Of a DNA stretch of 34,953 nt, positions 1 through 11,040 are shown piece by piece (within the stretch, counting starts at the first letter, position 1; each line of letters begins with the position of its first letter). Position numbers and translations under genes: made by a program. The notes beneath the pieces are model-generated. The model was not told where the DNA came from, searched no databases, and saw only the letters and a program-made list of their open reading frames with translations. Source of the DNA: Lobulomyces angularis (Eukaryota; Chytridiomycota; Chytridiomycetes; Lobulomycetales; Lobulomycetaceae); assembly GCA_027604685.1 (NCBI GenBank), contig JADHYX010000192.1, positions 5,995 through 40,947 on the forward strand. The letters run 5' to 3'.

Positions 1-1106
1 TTTTTATTTTAATTTTTTTTTTTTTAAGACTTGTGGATTCGAAATGTTAATGGGAGGGAATTTATCCAATGGAACCTATGACTTTTCTAATTGTAGAGAT
101 TGGGCTGCATTCATAAACACACTAAAAAAAAAAGGATTTTTTAAAGTAAAAAAGTTTTAAATTATAAAAAAAAATAAAGTAAAACTTACATTTTTTATTT
201 TTTAGAATGAATTGGAAGGATCAAAAGAATATAAACGTTTAATGACAATTGCAAAAACCGAGTTTTTAAAAGAAAAAGAACCTTACTTACAACTTAAAGA
301 TATTATTACCGAGTATTTAAGTAGCTTTCCTTTAGAGGAAGGGTATACTCCCAATGATGAACCGGAAGACACAGAAGAATGGATATACATTAATGAGCAG
401 GAACTCGACGCGGAACTATCTGATTTAGAAAAGGATTTTGATTTTGATATGGATTTGGATGATGAAAATAATTCAGATGATGACAACAGCATAGACGAAA
501 CTAGAGAAAAATTAAAACAAAAAAAAAAACTAAAAGGAATGATGGATCTGAATAACGCCGTAAAAGGGGTTAAAAATTTTCTTAACTCCAATAGTGGAGT
601 TGAAGGTGTAAATTATAACAGTGCCAAGTAAAAAAATTTTTTTTATAAATATATGTATTTTATTTATCTTATTTTTTTTAAGTAGTGAGAACATATTATC
701 ACATTTTGATGATTCTAATACATTAGCTTCAGAATCCGATTCGGACGATGAAGATTCTGATTTCAATGAAGATTTTGATGGAACTCAATTTAATGCTGAT
801 ATGTTTATTTCCACATTAAAATCTCTAGTTGGGGATCAATTAGGAACAGATGAACTTGGAACAGAGGAAAACCTTGAAGATGATGAGAAAACAACTGAAA
901 TGGATGAGTACATGAACTCAATGAGACGTGAACTTTCTGAGACAAAAATTGGAGAAACTTTTAAAAGTGGAGAAATTGAAGGAGAATTAGATTTAAATAT
1001 AAATTTAGCTGGCAATCTTTTAAATAGTTTAGAAGCGAGTGGTGGTGAATTTGGTCCTGTAGATACCCTACTTGATACTGTAGGTGTAAATTTAAAAAAA
1101 TATTAA
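1..1106 (+). CDS. ECD: Ecdysoneless/SGT1 (ECD) family protein, 3' part only
   Basis: C-terminal part of the ecdysoneless/SGT1 family, known from animals and fungi for roles in pre-mRNA splicing, transcription and cell-cycle control; the 5' part lies outside the window. Exons are 29-145, 206-627 and 683-1106, and phases fit at both internal junctions. Seen: a 'CGFEML' block, then 'GFFKNELEGSKEY', matching the family's 'GYFKG..EGS..Y' segment across the first intron. An acidic Asp/Glu-rich tract follows. The last exon carries 'FNADMFISTL', 'MDEYMNSMRREL' and 'DLNINLAGNLLNSL', in the order of the human ECD tail. Bases 1-28 are the end of an intron ending in AG. The second intron (628-682) removes an in-frame TAA, so the gene does not end at 631. 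It is convergent with the carrier gene downstream. Confidence 0.88.
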
Positions 1107-1309
1107 AAAAAAAAAAAAAAAAGAAATAGTATATGTAAATATATATAAATTTTTTAAAAGATTTATTTTTTTTTTCTAAAAAAGTTATAAAAAAAAAAAT
1201 AAATAATAATATTTTTTATAAATATATATGTTAAAAATTTTTAAATTTTTTTTTTCATACGCAAAAAAGAATAAAAATAAAAATAAAAAAAATAAAAAAG
1301 AAGCGATAG

Positions 1310-1386
1310 AAAAAAAAAAAAAATAATAATAATAATATTTTTTTTTGTTACTTTATAATATTATTATTATTATTTTTTTTTTTTTT
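1310..1386. repeat. 30-bp perfect inverted repeat between two convergent genes
   Basis: Left arm 1310-1339 is fourteen A followed by (TAA)-type triplets; right arm 1357-1386 is its exact reverse complement; the loop is 17 nt (1340-1356). It lies in the gap between the ECD stop (1106) and the carrier stop (1395). The rest of 1107-1394 is homopolymer A/T with no gene. In RNA it could form a long A-U hairpin in either 3' UTR. It may instead be only an A/T microsatellite. Confidence 0.7.
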
Positions 1387-1394
1387 TTGTTTAA

Positions 1395-2896
1395 TTATTT
1401 TTTAGAAAATACTTCTTGTTCAAAAAATTTCCATAGAACAGAAAACATGATTCCTAAATTTAATAAATTTTTTTATTTTTTTTTTATATAGTTTATTCAC
1501 CTTGTAACCCATTCGCTAAGATTCTTGTTTGCAACCCTCTTCCAAACAGTCCAATGACACCGTCTTTGGCTATTACATCTTTAACTGCTTGTGGATAACT
1601 TACCTTTACACTGTGGGTTTGACGATAAGTTTTTACTACACGAACTGAATTAGATATGCAGTCTGATGTGATGCTTGCAGTAAAACCTTTAATTTATTTT
1701 TAATTTAATTTTTTTTTTTAAAATTAAAAAAAAACAAAAAAATAAAAATTGGTTAAAAAACTTCAAAATTAAAATTAATATTTTGGAACCAATAACTGCA
1801 TTTCTGGCTAATTTGTGCTGGAGTTTGTTTCCAAATTGAGGAAGGTTTTCTTGCATGTAATTATATGTTGCGAACCATGGATAATGGCCAACAAATGTAG
1901 CTGTTGCAGAAGCTAAAGCACCGTACCATAATGTAGTAGGACCTAAAATTTTTACAAGATATTAATCACTTAAATCCTCTTCTTCTTTTTTTTTTTTTAT
2001 TTTATACCATTTACTTTGATTCTCTGCCTTAAAACTGTTAAACCTTCTTTTCCTGTTGTCTGTAAAATAGTTTTTACTGTGTCAATAGGAGTCAAAAAAA
2101 TCCTAAAAGATGCTTCAATTTTTTAAAACAAATTGAAAAAAAAACATGATTAAATAAAAAAATTAAATAGATATACCAGAAGCAAATGAAGCCTAAATTT
2201 TTTTTTATGTAAAAAAAAATTACAAAAAAAAATTTTTTAAAAATAATGTCAAATACAAAAACGGTTTTCACAGCCACAGGTAAGTCATTAGTGACTGGAC
2301 TAGAACCTAACAAAGCTAAAACACCAGCGTTTGCAGCAGTATCCCCAAATCTACTCAGTGGTCCTTGTAACAAGGCAGGAGCAACACCTCTGTAGAACCT
2401 ACGGATTCCACCTTCATTGTACAGTAAATGAAATGTACCTCTAGCGCTTCCACCATTTTTATATTGGTACTGATGAAAAATGAAATTAAAAAAAAAAAAA
2501 ATTTAATGAAAAAAAATAATAATTTTTTTTTTTTTTTTTTTTGTACTTACATTCATTACTGTTCTCATAGCTATAAAAAAAAAAGATATAAGGAGGATTA
2601 AAAAGTAAAATAAAAATAAAAATAAATTTAATAAAAAAAAAAAAAAAAATTGTTGTAAGATTGAAATAAAAAAAAAAAAAGTAAAAAAAAAAATATATAT
2701 CTTTAAAAAATTACTCACGCATGAGAGTGCAGACTTGAACAACCATAGCAGAAGCACCTAAATGAAGTTTTTATAGTTTGAAAATTAAAAAAAAATAAAA
2801 AAAGAGTTTAAAAATAAAAAAAAAATAGTAAAAGAATATTAAACTACCAGCAAGACCACCTCCTAAGGCTCTCTTTAAAGCTTTTTCAACATCCAT
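1395..2896 (-). CDS. Mitochondrial carrier (SLC25) family protein
   Basis: Inner-membrane solute carrier of the SLC25 type; substrate unknown. Nine exons in transcript order: 2896-2848, 2757-2719, 2570-2551, 2469-2263, 2192-2177, 2112-2008, 1942-1790, 1686-1501, 1453-1395, giving 277 aa, a normal carrier length. Two exons are only 16 and 20 nt. Three carrier-like repeats are visible: 'GLAGASAMVVQVCTLMPMRTVM', 'ASFRIFLTPIDTVKT' and 'TASITSDCISNSVRVVKT'. Repeat 2 has the canonical P-x-D-x-x-K signature (PIDTVK), but repeats 1 and 3 are degenerate (PMRTVM, SDCISNSVR). Other family-like blocks are 'GPLSRFGDTAANAG', 'YPWFATYNY' and 'GLFGRGLQTRILANGLQG'. The last intron (1454-1500) hides the terminal exon 'IMFSVLWKFF'. 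One donor (1784-1789, GTTCCA) is weak. Confidence 0.85.
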
Positions 2897-3005
2897 CTTT
2901 GTACTCTTTTTGTATAATTATTATTTTTAAAAATAGTTTTGGGAATAATTAAAACCCCAACCTTTTATAATATGGCGTAAGGCGTTCGTGATTTTTGCAT
3001 AACAA
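2897..3005. promoter_or_regulatory. Upstream region of the carrier gene
   Basis: Short A/T-rich stretch directly upstream of the carrier start on the minus strand. No recognised promoter motif; it presumably holds the 5' UTR and core promoter of that gene. Confidence 0.3.
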
Positions 3006-3256
3006 CTACAGCTGAAGTTCTGCATTCACTTGTAAAGTTGTACATAATGCGTTGGTGCATCCAAAATTTCTTTTATTACCTTCATCCATTAGAATGAAAC
3101 CATTATCACACATCCTATATGAATAATAAATTATATTGCCATCTACAATCCTGTAGCTCTAAATTATGTGCTCGTCTCTTAGTTAATTATTTATATTTTA
3201 TTACAAACTGTCAATTTCCTTACACAAATTGCCTTTTTCTTACTAATATCGTACAT
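3006..3256 (-). CDS. Candidate tiny two-exon gene, hypothetical protein (61 aa)
   Basis: Not recognised. Exon 1 is 3256-3224 (ATG plus 10 codons), the intron 3223-3159 starts GTAAGG and ends AG, and exon 2 is 3158-3006 ending in TAG; the join is in phase. Exon 2 alone has an open frame of 50 codons in an A/T-rich gap. The product begins MYDISKKKAIC and has five cysteines (C11, one in 'RMCDNG', then 'GCTNALC') in a mixed-composition sequence rather than the Lys/Asn/Phe low complexity typical of intergenic frames here. No signal peptide or membrane segment is obvious. It could also be a chance frame or a remnant of an older gene. Confidence 0.35.
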
Positions 3257-3338
3257 TTCTTATTTTTAGAAAATAAAGAATACTATTAAAATTGCATATA
3301 AAAATTAAATTAAAAACTAAAAATTTGTCTATCTTAAA

Positions 3339-5525
3339 TTATAAGTCTTCATCACTTTCTATATCATCAAAATCTTCTTCTTTGTCCTCTATTTCTCCAT
3401 CAACGTCATTATCACTAAACTGGTCCTCTTCCTCTTCTTCACTCAATTCTTCATCACTCAAATCTTCTTTATTGCCTATCATGTCATAATCTTCCAATTA
3501 CAAAATTAAAAAAAAAAAAAAAATTATAAAAATTTAAGTATGAAATTACCATCGAGATCATCTGCATCACCAATCACTTCCTCCATAAGCTCATCGTCGC
3601 TTGGTTCCTCTTCACTTTCATTGTATATCAATGCACCTTCATCTTCAAATGTTTCTGTCGCAGTTTTAGTTCTTCGTTCTATTCCACTAGCAATTAAATC
3701 AAGCCTACCACTAAGTTTACAAAGTTTTTGATGTGTGACTATTCTAGCATCTAAAGTGGAATATAAAACTGACAATCTATCCACTAAAGCCGTGTTCTAC
3801 AAATAATTTATTTTTCAAATTTATGAACAAAACATAATATTTTTTTTAATACTAACAGACATCAAGTATGAAGCGTGGGCTAAAAATACAGCTCTAACCC
3901 ATTCAACTAAAGTCTTTGCTCTGCTCGGTTTATTCTGTAATCTATTTAATACTAGTTCTAACAAAGGTACAGCCTGGTGAGGTGATAATCTGGCAACTGT
4001 TGTAAATATAACTTTAGTATCCCTCACTCCTAAACATTTCTCAAGCAATAACTTATCATTGCTGTGAATGGCTTGAGAAAGAATTGAATTTAAACTTGTT
4101 GCAGTAGGAATTTGATTTTCTGAGCTTTTTGTATGAAGTGTCATTGATTCTAATTTTTCCTGCAACGTAGAATCTTTTTGTTTCGCAGTCTGATGTGTCA
4201 ATTTGTCAAAAGAGTTTGTTATAACAACCTCTTTTTCACTATAATCCTGAATTTTTGACATCTACACAATATTTGAAAATTTATTATTGCAAAATACAAA
4301 AAAAATTTATATATTACCGATTCAAACGAGTTCTCATCAGCAAACAAAGCAGTAGAATGACGATCTAATTCGATTTTTTCTATTATATTACCACTGGAAT
4401 TCACATAATCCTAAATGAAAACAATATATCATCAATTAAAAAACTGCTTTAATTGAAAATACCAAGTACTCAAAATTAGGCTTTAGTGTTTTTCCCCATA
4501 CTATTTCAATTTTTTCAGCAGTAAAGTTGGCATCTAAAATTTCCATTTTTTTTTCTCCGTCTATCAAGTTCACTACACCAACTGCTGATTGTGGTTTGAC
4601 AGTTTGTATGCTTTTGTTTTTTTTTTTTTTGGGGGTTGGAATATTCACCGTTATATTAGGTTCATTGAATAATTGCAATTCGCCAGTTTCAGTTAGTGCT
4701 AAAACATGACCTTTGATTGATGTTGCTATTTTTAAAGGAGGAACATCCAAACGCAACGCTAAGAATAATTAAGATGATGCAAATGAAAATTAGACACCTA
4801 CCAGCGACATTGGTGCTAGCACCATTCACATCTACATCCCAAATGCTTAAATAACGGTCTTGATCAGCACAAGAAATACATAATTTATCATCAACAGTAA
4901 ATAATAACTGAGTTACATCGGTGGCATGTCCAGTAAAGGTTTTGAGACATGTTTTTTTTTCTACATCCCAAAGTTTAATGTCAAAATCCGCAGTAAGCAA
5001 AAATTTTTCGTTATAACTTTTGGCAATTTTTTTAACTGATTTGGAATGTGCTTTAAATTTGCTTTAATTTAACAAAAATTTAAATGTTTTCATTCAAGAA
5101 TATTTTTAAAATATGCACCTTTTTTGTGAATTTGTATTCAAGTCCCATTCAACAACAAATCCATCCAACGAGCAAGAATATAATGTATTTCCAATAATTG
5201 TGATATCGGTTACTTTATTTGTATGACCGTTTTTTAACTGAAAAGTGATAGAAGCACTTTCTACAGAAAAAAAAATTATGTCTCCAGAATCCAAACCTAC
5301 ACCGAGAAGTTTAGAAAGCTTTGTGGATTTTTTTCCTTTTACTTTTTTAACTTGTTGAATTGAATGAAAAGTTAAGCAAGTCGGGATTTCAGAATTTAAA
5401 TCTAACCTTGAGATTAACTGTTGCGATTGATACACAATTATTTCATTAGATTTTATAGACTTTTGAAGTTGCGCCCAATAATCATCACTTCCAAATGTAG
5501 TTAGAATGGTATTCTGAGTAGTCAT
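3339..5525 (-). CDS. UTP5: U3 snoRNP / t-UTP subunit Utp5 (WDR43)
   Basis: Nucleolar protein of the t-UTP (UtpA) subcomplex of the small-subunit processome, needed for rDNA transcription and early pre-18S rRNA processing. Exons: 5525-5119, 5061-4802, 4758-4463, 4410-4318, 4261-3857, 3796-3550, 3490-3339; 619 aa. The N-terminal half holds WD40-like repeats ('NGHTNKVTDITIIGNTLYSCSLDGFVVEWDL', 'GHATDVTQLLFT', 'DRYLSIWDVD'). The C-terminal half has the Utp12 domain ('SLNSILSQAIHSNDKLLLEKCLG', 'LLELVLNRLQNKPSRAKTLVEWVRAVFLAHASYLM') and then a very acidic Asp/Glu/Ser tail of about 80 residues, all as in WDR43/Utp5. A poly-Lys patch after the WD domain comes from an A-run. It shares a divergent intergenic region with RAD16. 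Confidence 0.92.
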
Positions 5526-6098
5526 TCTTTGAGGTAATTATGGAAGTTGAATAAAAAAAAAAAAAAAAAAAAATTAAAACTAACTTTTTCTTTTCTTTTA
5601 ATTTTAACTGGCTAAATGCACACCTATCTCTATATCAATATCTTTTTCTGTTAGAATCATAAATAAAATACAAATGTATTCAAAGAGAAATTTATAACTT
5701 AGTTTTATTGCATTAATTCAATTCAAAAGTGTGCTCATCATACTGATACACAACTAATGCCATAAAAATAATTCACTTGTGTTAATTACTCAATTTTGCT
5801 TTCATAGAAACTCTACATTCTTTAATAGAATACTACAAACAATAGGCAATTTACATGGGGTTCCCACTGTCAATTACTCCTGTTACCCATACAAAAATTA
5901 GCAATACATTTGAGTATCAATCTACTCCTGCACAATTAAACAGTATGTTCTTATGTATGGTTAATTTGTAAGAATCTAGATGTCAAGTTTTCAAAAATGT
6001 CAAGTTTTCACGAATTCGCTATTAAAAAAAAAAAAAAAAAAAAAATAAGACCAAATATAGATATAAATTGAGGAAGCTTAATTACAATTAAGTTATTT
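5526..6098. promoter_or_regulatory. Divergent promoter region between UTP5 and RAD16
   Basis: About 570 bp between two start codons facing away from each other. It holds poly-A/T tracts at both ends, mixed sequence in the middle, and a 13-bp direct repeat, TGTCAAGTTTTCA, at 5981-5993 and 5999-6011, about 90 bp before the RAD16 ATG. No convincing gene was found in it. Confidence 0.4.
5981..6011 (+). repeat. 13-bp direct repeat in the RAD16 upstream region
   Basis: Two exact copies of TGTCAAGTTTTCA separated by 5 nt. The 18-nt period and position upstream of RAD16 would fit a duplicated factor-binding site; this is only an inference. Confidence 0.5.
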
Positions 6099-9000
6099 AT
6101 GAGAAGTTTAAGATCAAGAACAAAAAATATTGATTATAGTCCTAGTCCAAACTCTAATCGAAAAAAAACCTCTTCGGTAAAGAAGAAAATTGAAATTAGT
6201 GAAACTGGTATTGACGATCTTGAAGGAAATAATGAAAGCTTAGAAATATCAAATGAGGCTACTAATGTTGAAGGAGACTCTTCAGATTCAGAGGAACATT
6301 TTCAATCTCGTCTTAATTATACTAAAAAAAGAGCAAAAAAGGTTCCTGTTGTGAAAGTAGAAAACTCAAACTCGAGGAAATCTAAAAGGTCTACTGAATC
6401 AACATTAATTAATCAAAAAAAAAGTAATTTATCCGATAATGATCTAGAAGATGACGTCTTTACAACTTCTTCCAAAAACAATTCTAAATACTTTAGTAAT
6501 TCGCAACAACAAAAGGGAAAAAACTGCAACATAAAGGAAATATCTAGTGATGATGAGTCAAGAAAAAAAAAAAAAAAAAATATAAAGGTAGTGAAAAAAG
6601 GAGTTTTTGATGACTCTGGCAGTGAATTCAGTTTACATTCAGATTCCGCCAGTGAAGAAGATGCTAATAAATATAGAGTAATAAAGGAAGAATCGGAATC
6701 AGAAGTTGAAGATAATTCTTCAAAGGAAAAGGTACCTGCAGTTGTTGGAAAAAAAAGAAGCAGAAAATCTGCTCCTCCTAAAACTCCTAAATACAATATC
6801 TATGATGGTAAATCTACTCTGTGAGATAAATTTGCTTTTATACTTTTTAGGTCATCCTGATTTATTAACTATTTGGGACGAACTGGAAAATGTTTTAAAA
6901 GAAAAAGATGAAGTAGTGGCAGCTGAACAACCTAAAGATGTTTTAATTAAGCTTTTACCATTTCAGCTTGAAGGTTTAAACTGGTTGCAATCTCAGGAAA
7001 CATCTAGATTTAATGGGGGCATTTTAGCCGATGAAATGGGTAAAAAAAAAGTATTTTTTTAGGTTAATCTATTTTTCCAGGTATGGGAAAGACTATTCAA
7101 ATGATTGGTCTGGTTGTAACGCAGCCGGTAAAGAATCCCAATCTTATCATTTGCCCAACAGTTGCCCTGTTGCAAGTATTAAATTGAAGTCTTATTTATT
7201 ATTTGTTAAAAAATTAGTGGTATGGAGAATTTCAAGAAAGGGTAACTAAAGATTTGTTTAAAGTTTTGGTTTATCATGGAACCGACAGAATTACAAAGAA
7301 AGCAGAGCTGTTGGAGTATGATGTTATAGTAAGTGCTTGCTTTTAAAGTTTTTATTATTCTTGAAATAGTTATCAACATATTCGATTATTGAGGCAAGCT
7401 ACAGAAAACAGCATTATGGAGTAAAAAAAAATGGTAATTTGGTTAAATCAAATTCGTTGTTACATAGCATTGAATGGGGTAGAATAATATTGGACGAAGC
7501 TCATGCGATTAAAGATAGAAGCTGTTCTACTGCGCGTGGTGTTTTTGCACTGAAGTCCTCTCGAAAATGGTCAATTACAGGCACACCTTTACAGAATAGG
7601 GTTGGCGAGTTATACTCTTTAATTAGGTTTTTAGATGCCGATCCTTTCTCGTATTATTTTTGTAAACAATGCCCTTGCAAAATTCAAAACTGGAAGTTTA
7701 CCGATCGAAGGCATTGTGATCAGTGTGGTCATATATCCCATCAACATTTTTGCTGGTTAATTCCTCCAAAATAGTTAATAAATTTATAAATTGTGTTATA
7801 GGTGGAATAAGGAAATTTTAAAGCCAATTCAAAATTTTGGCGCAGTGGGTGAGGGTCAGGATGCCTTTAAAAAGCTTGGCCTCCTGTTAGGTATTGACGT
7901 TTGTCAAAAAAAATTTTACTTTCTGTAATAGATAATATTATGATAAGAAGAACCAAGATAGAAAAAGCAGATGATTTAGGTTTACCACCTAGAGTTGTTA
8001 CATGTAGAAGGGATGTATTTAATGAGGCAGAAGAGGAACTGTATGAAAGTTTGTATTCAGGTATAATATTTTTAAAAAATTTTATCCTCCATTTTATAAT
8101 TATTATTAGATTCAAAGAGGAGTTTTTCAACCTACGTCAATGCAGGTACAGTTTTAAATAATTATGCAAATATCTTTTCCTTGCTATCGAGAATGCGATT
8201 GGCAGCAAACCATCCTGAATTAGTCACCCAAAAATTTAGAAAGGATGACGATAAAACAACATTGGTTTGTGGATTATGTTCCGAAGAAGCAGAAGATGCG
8301 GTACTAAGTAAGTGCAAGCACGTTTTCTGTCGGGAAGATGCAAAACAGGTTAGATAGGGTTTTTTTGCATATAATCCTTATAGCAACGAAGTTTATCGAA
8401 ATAGCACCTCCTGCGCTAAAAGAGGACTTTGTTGATATAGAAAATCCTCTAATTTATACAAGAATTAAGAAAGGAAGAGGAAAACAGAAAGAAGGTGGTT
8501 TAGCATGCCCAGTTTGTTTTGCAGTAAGTTTAATCTCATTTTTTTTGGGAAACTTTAATATATGCAATAAGGAATTCTCGATAGACTTAACACAGCCAGA
8601 AGTTACACCAGAGGATGTATTTGGAAAAAGTGCAGTTGAATCATCAAAATCCGTGACCAAATTAGGCATCTTAAATAAAATTGATTTATCCGCCTGGAAG
8701 TCAAGCACGAAAATTGAGGCATTAGTAAGTGAACTGACAGATTTGCAAAAAGAAGGGCAGACTTTAAAATCTATTGTTTTTTCACAGGTGAGCTTTTATT
8801 TTAAAGGAATTGCTTTAACTTGTACTTTAATTTTAGTTTGTTTCATTTTTGGACTTGATTCAATGGCGATTGGCAAGAAGTGGTTTTAGTTGTGTTAAAT
8901 TGGATGGTAGAATGTCCCCTAAACAACGGGATTTGGTTATAAAAAAATTTATGCAAGATCCAACTGTGACAGGTTTTTTTTTTTTTTTTTTTTTCTCCCG

Positions 9001-9498
9001 TTTTTTGGTTTATATTATATTTTCTAGTATTTTTGGTATCATTAAAAGCTGGTGGTGTTGCTCTCAATTTAACAGAAGCCAGTAGAGTTTTTGTGATGGA
9101 TCCATGGTAAGATCTTGTGTTTGTATGTTTTATATTTTTAGGTGGAACGGTGCTGTGGAAGATCAAGCATTTGATCGAATCCACCGGTATGCATTAAACT
9201 ATATCATGTGCAAATTGTTAACTTTAATTCTAGTCTCGGTCAACATCGCCCTATTAGAATAACGAGGTACCAAAAGTACCTAATTGTCATTTTATTCATT
9301 TGCCTCTAGGATGATTATTGAAAACTCTATAGAATCTAGAATTTTGCAGCTGCAGGAAAAAAAAAAAGCACTCTTTGATTCCACTGTTGGGAAGGTAATA
9401 GAAGACTTATAACAGTTTTGGCTTATTTTAAATTCAAGGATGTTGCAGCGCTTGCCAAACTAAGTGAGGAAGATCTCCAATTCTTATTTGTGTTGTAG
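6099..9498 (+). CDS. RAD16: RAD16-type SNF2 ATPase with RING finger (nucleotide excision repair)
   Basis: DNA translocase and putative ubiquitin ligase of global-genome nucleotide excision repair. Sixteen exons: 6099-6807, 6851-7039, 7081-7175, 7218-7328, 7370-7755, 7802-7890, 7932-8060, 8110-8348, 8392-8523, 8572-8787, 8837-8972, 9028-9106, 9142-9186, 9234-9266, 9310-9394, 9439-9498; 910 aa. Residues 1-230 are charged low complexity. Walker A GMGKT is near 300-304 and DEAH at 410-413. The Rad16-specific zinc motif '[21 protein letters not shown]' follows, then '[21 protein letters not shown]'. The RING lies within the helicase (C623, C626, C638, H640, C643, C688, C691), the sixth ligand position is Asp646, and about 45 residues separate the two halves. 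Motif VI reads '[11 protein letters not shown]'. The usual WWNP is WWNG (837-840). It ends with the typical '[10 protein letters not shown]'. Confidence 0.93.
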
Positions 9499-9714
9499 CC
9501 ATGCTGTATTTTTTCCAATAATCCTCAAATGAATATTTTGCATTATAATCTTAATAACATGATTTATGCAGCAAAATAATTATTAATGGACACACTGTTT
9601 TATTTAGTTTAAAAACAGAACTGTAAAAAAATTGTATATTCAAATCTTTTAAAAAATTTTAATTAAAGAAAATAAATAAATATCATCTTGTTGTGAAAAA
9701 TGCATTGAAAATTG

Positions 9715-11040
9715 TTATTTCATTAATCCAACTTTAATAGAGTTCCACATTAAAATAAATCCACTTGGAACAAAATAAACATCTTCAGTTCCATGATGCT
9801 CAATACTATCCTGCTTCAATAAACTCACCGTAACCCAATCCTTCAAGTCTTTAGTATAATGCCCAGCTGGTCGACTTGTAATAGGTATACCTCTCTTTTC
9901 ACAAGCATCCTGAATTTCGCACAATTCTAATTTTTCAACACCACCTTCTTTTAATATGAACTTATCATCGTTTCTAATAAACTCTAATATTTTATTAAGT
10001 CTTCTTTTGGTAAAATAGCGTGGGCCTTTATGATACAAACCCATAAATCTAACATAACAATTTATGTTGGTTATGAATTTTTTTCAGAGATTTTTTTAGA
10101 ACTTACTTCGAAAAAAAAGCTAACTGATTGGTGTCAAATTTATTGACATCAAAATACTGCCTTTGAGAAATTATTAATCTCTGATAAAAATCGGAGTCTA
10201 AAAACTGTTTTGGTGATATCTAGAAAAAAATATTAAACAAAAATAAAATTTATTTTTAATAGATTAAATTTTTGACTTAGCAAAATTTTAAATTACATTT
10301 GCTACTTTTACCACTGTTCCTATTTCAAAAGATTCCAGTATCAATTTTCCTAATTCTAATCTGCGCTTATCATTGTTAGCCCTGCGATCAAGAATCTGCT
10401 CTTTTGACCAACATGTTGATGGAATAAAGCCTAGATAAACAAATAAATGATAAAATTTAATGTACTTAAAAAAAAAAATACATAAAAATAGAGCTGTTTT
10501 TAATGAAAAAGTTCAGATAACATTACCTGGATTATAAATTATTACAAATGGAATAGCTTCAGGAAGTAATAAAAGCAAAAAAAAAAAAGGTATCAACTTC
10601 TTCACATCATCTTTCGACCTCTGCACCAAGAGGAAGTCTTTTCTTGTAAAATCTTCAAATTTCTTTGATTGTGCAATTTTCGCTGCTTGGGCAGCTTCTA
10701 TTCTTAATAATTTCGCACCTTCAAAGTATATTTTGAATTGTGATTTCATTTTATGAAATGTATGTTTAGATAAATCGCTTAGAACATTTAACGAGGGATT
10801 TTGTAAAAAGTCTTTATACGTAACAATTTTCGATACGCCGGTATTAGACTTGATGCCATTCTCCGCATTTTCCGAATGACGTTGAAGTTTCTTGTCAAAT
10901 TGTGAATTTAAACAGATTGATTTAGAGAAAAATCTTTTCTGTTTAACGCCGGTATAGAATAATAAACCTTCATTTTTTAGTGTGTAATTATTTAATTTAG
11001 AAGGATTAAAATTACGTTTAAATTTAATCGAAATATTCAT
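9715..11040 (-). CDS. LETM1-like mitochondrial inner-membrane protein
   Basis: Member of the LETM1 ribosome-binding-domain family (LETM1/Mdm38/LETMD1), mitochondrial inner-membrane proteins tied to K+/H+ homeostasis and mitoribosome contact. Exons: 11040-10527, 10430-10297, 10219-10107, 10048-9715; 364 aa. The N-terminus (MNISIKFKRNFNP...) is basic with few acids, as in a mitochondrial presequence. Around residues 140-175 is the family core: 'RSKDDVKKLIPFFFLLLLL' leading into 'PEAIPF' and then 'GFIPSTCW', which contains the single membrane segment. The rest matches the helical RBD. I chose the ATG at 11040; an upstream in-frame ATG at 11115 would add poly-Lys from an A-run. Which subfamily (LETM1 or LETMD1) is unclear; no EF-hands are present. 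Confidence 0.78.

Noticed and set aside
2503..2757. Minus-strand poly-Phe/Leu ORF
   Set aside because: It reads through A/T-rich introns of the carrier gene; only short pieces are exons.
3292..3731. Plus-strand Ser-rich ORFs
   Set aside because: They are the antisense of the acidic Asp/Glu/Ser tail of UTP5; codon shadows, not genes.
5640..5960. Short Cys-containing minus-strand frames in the UTP5/RAD16 gap
   Set aside because: Joining them needs a 20-nt intron, well below the shortest credible intron here, and there is no clear start.
6413..6796. Minus-strand ORF of about 127 aa opposite RAD16 exon 1
   Set aside because: Shadow of the low-complexity charged N-terminus of RAD16.
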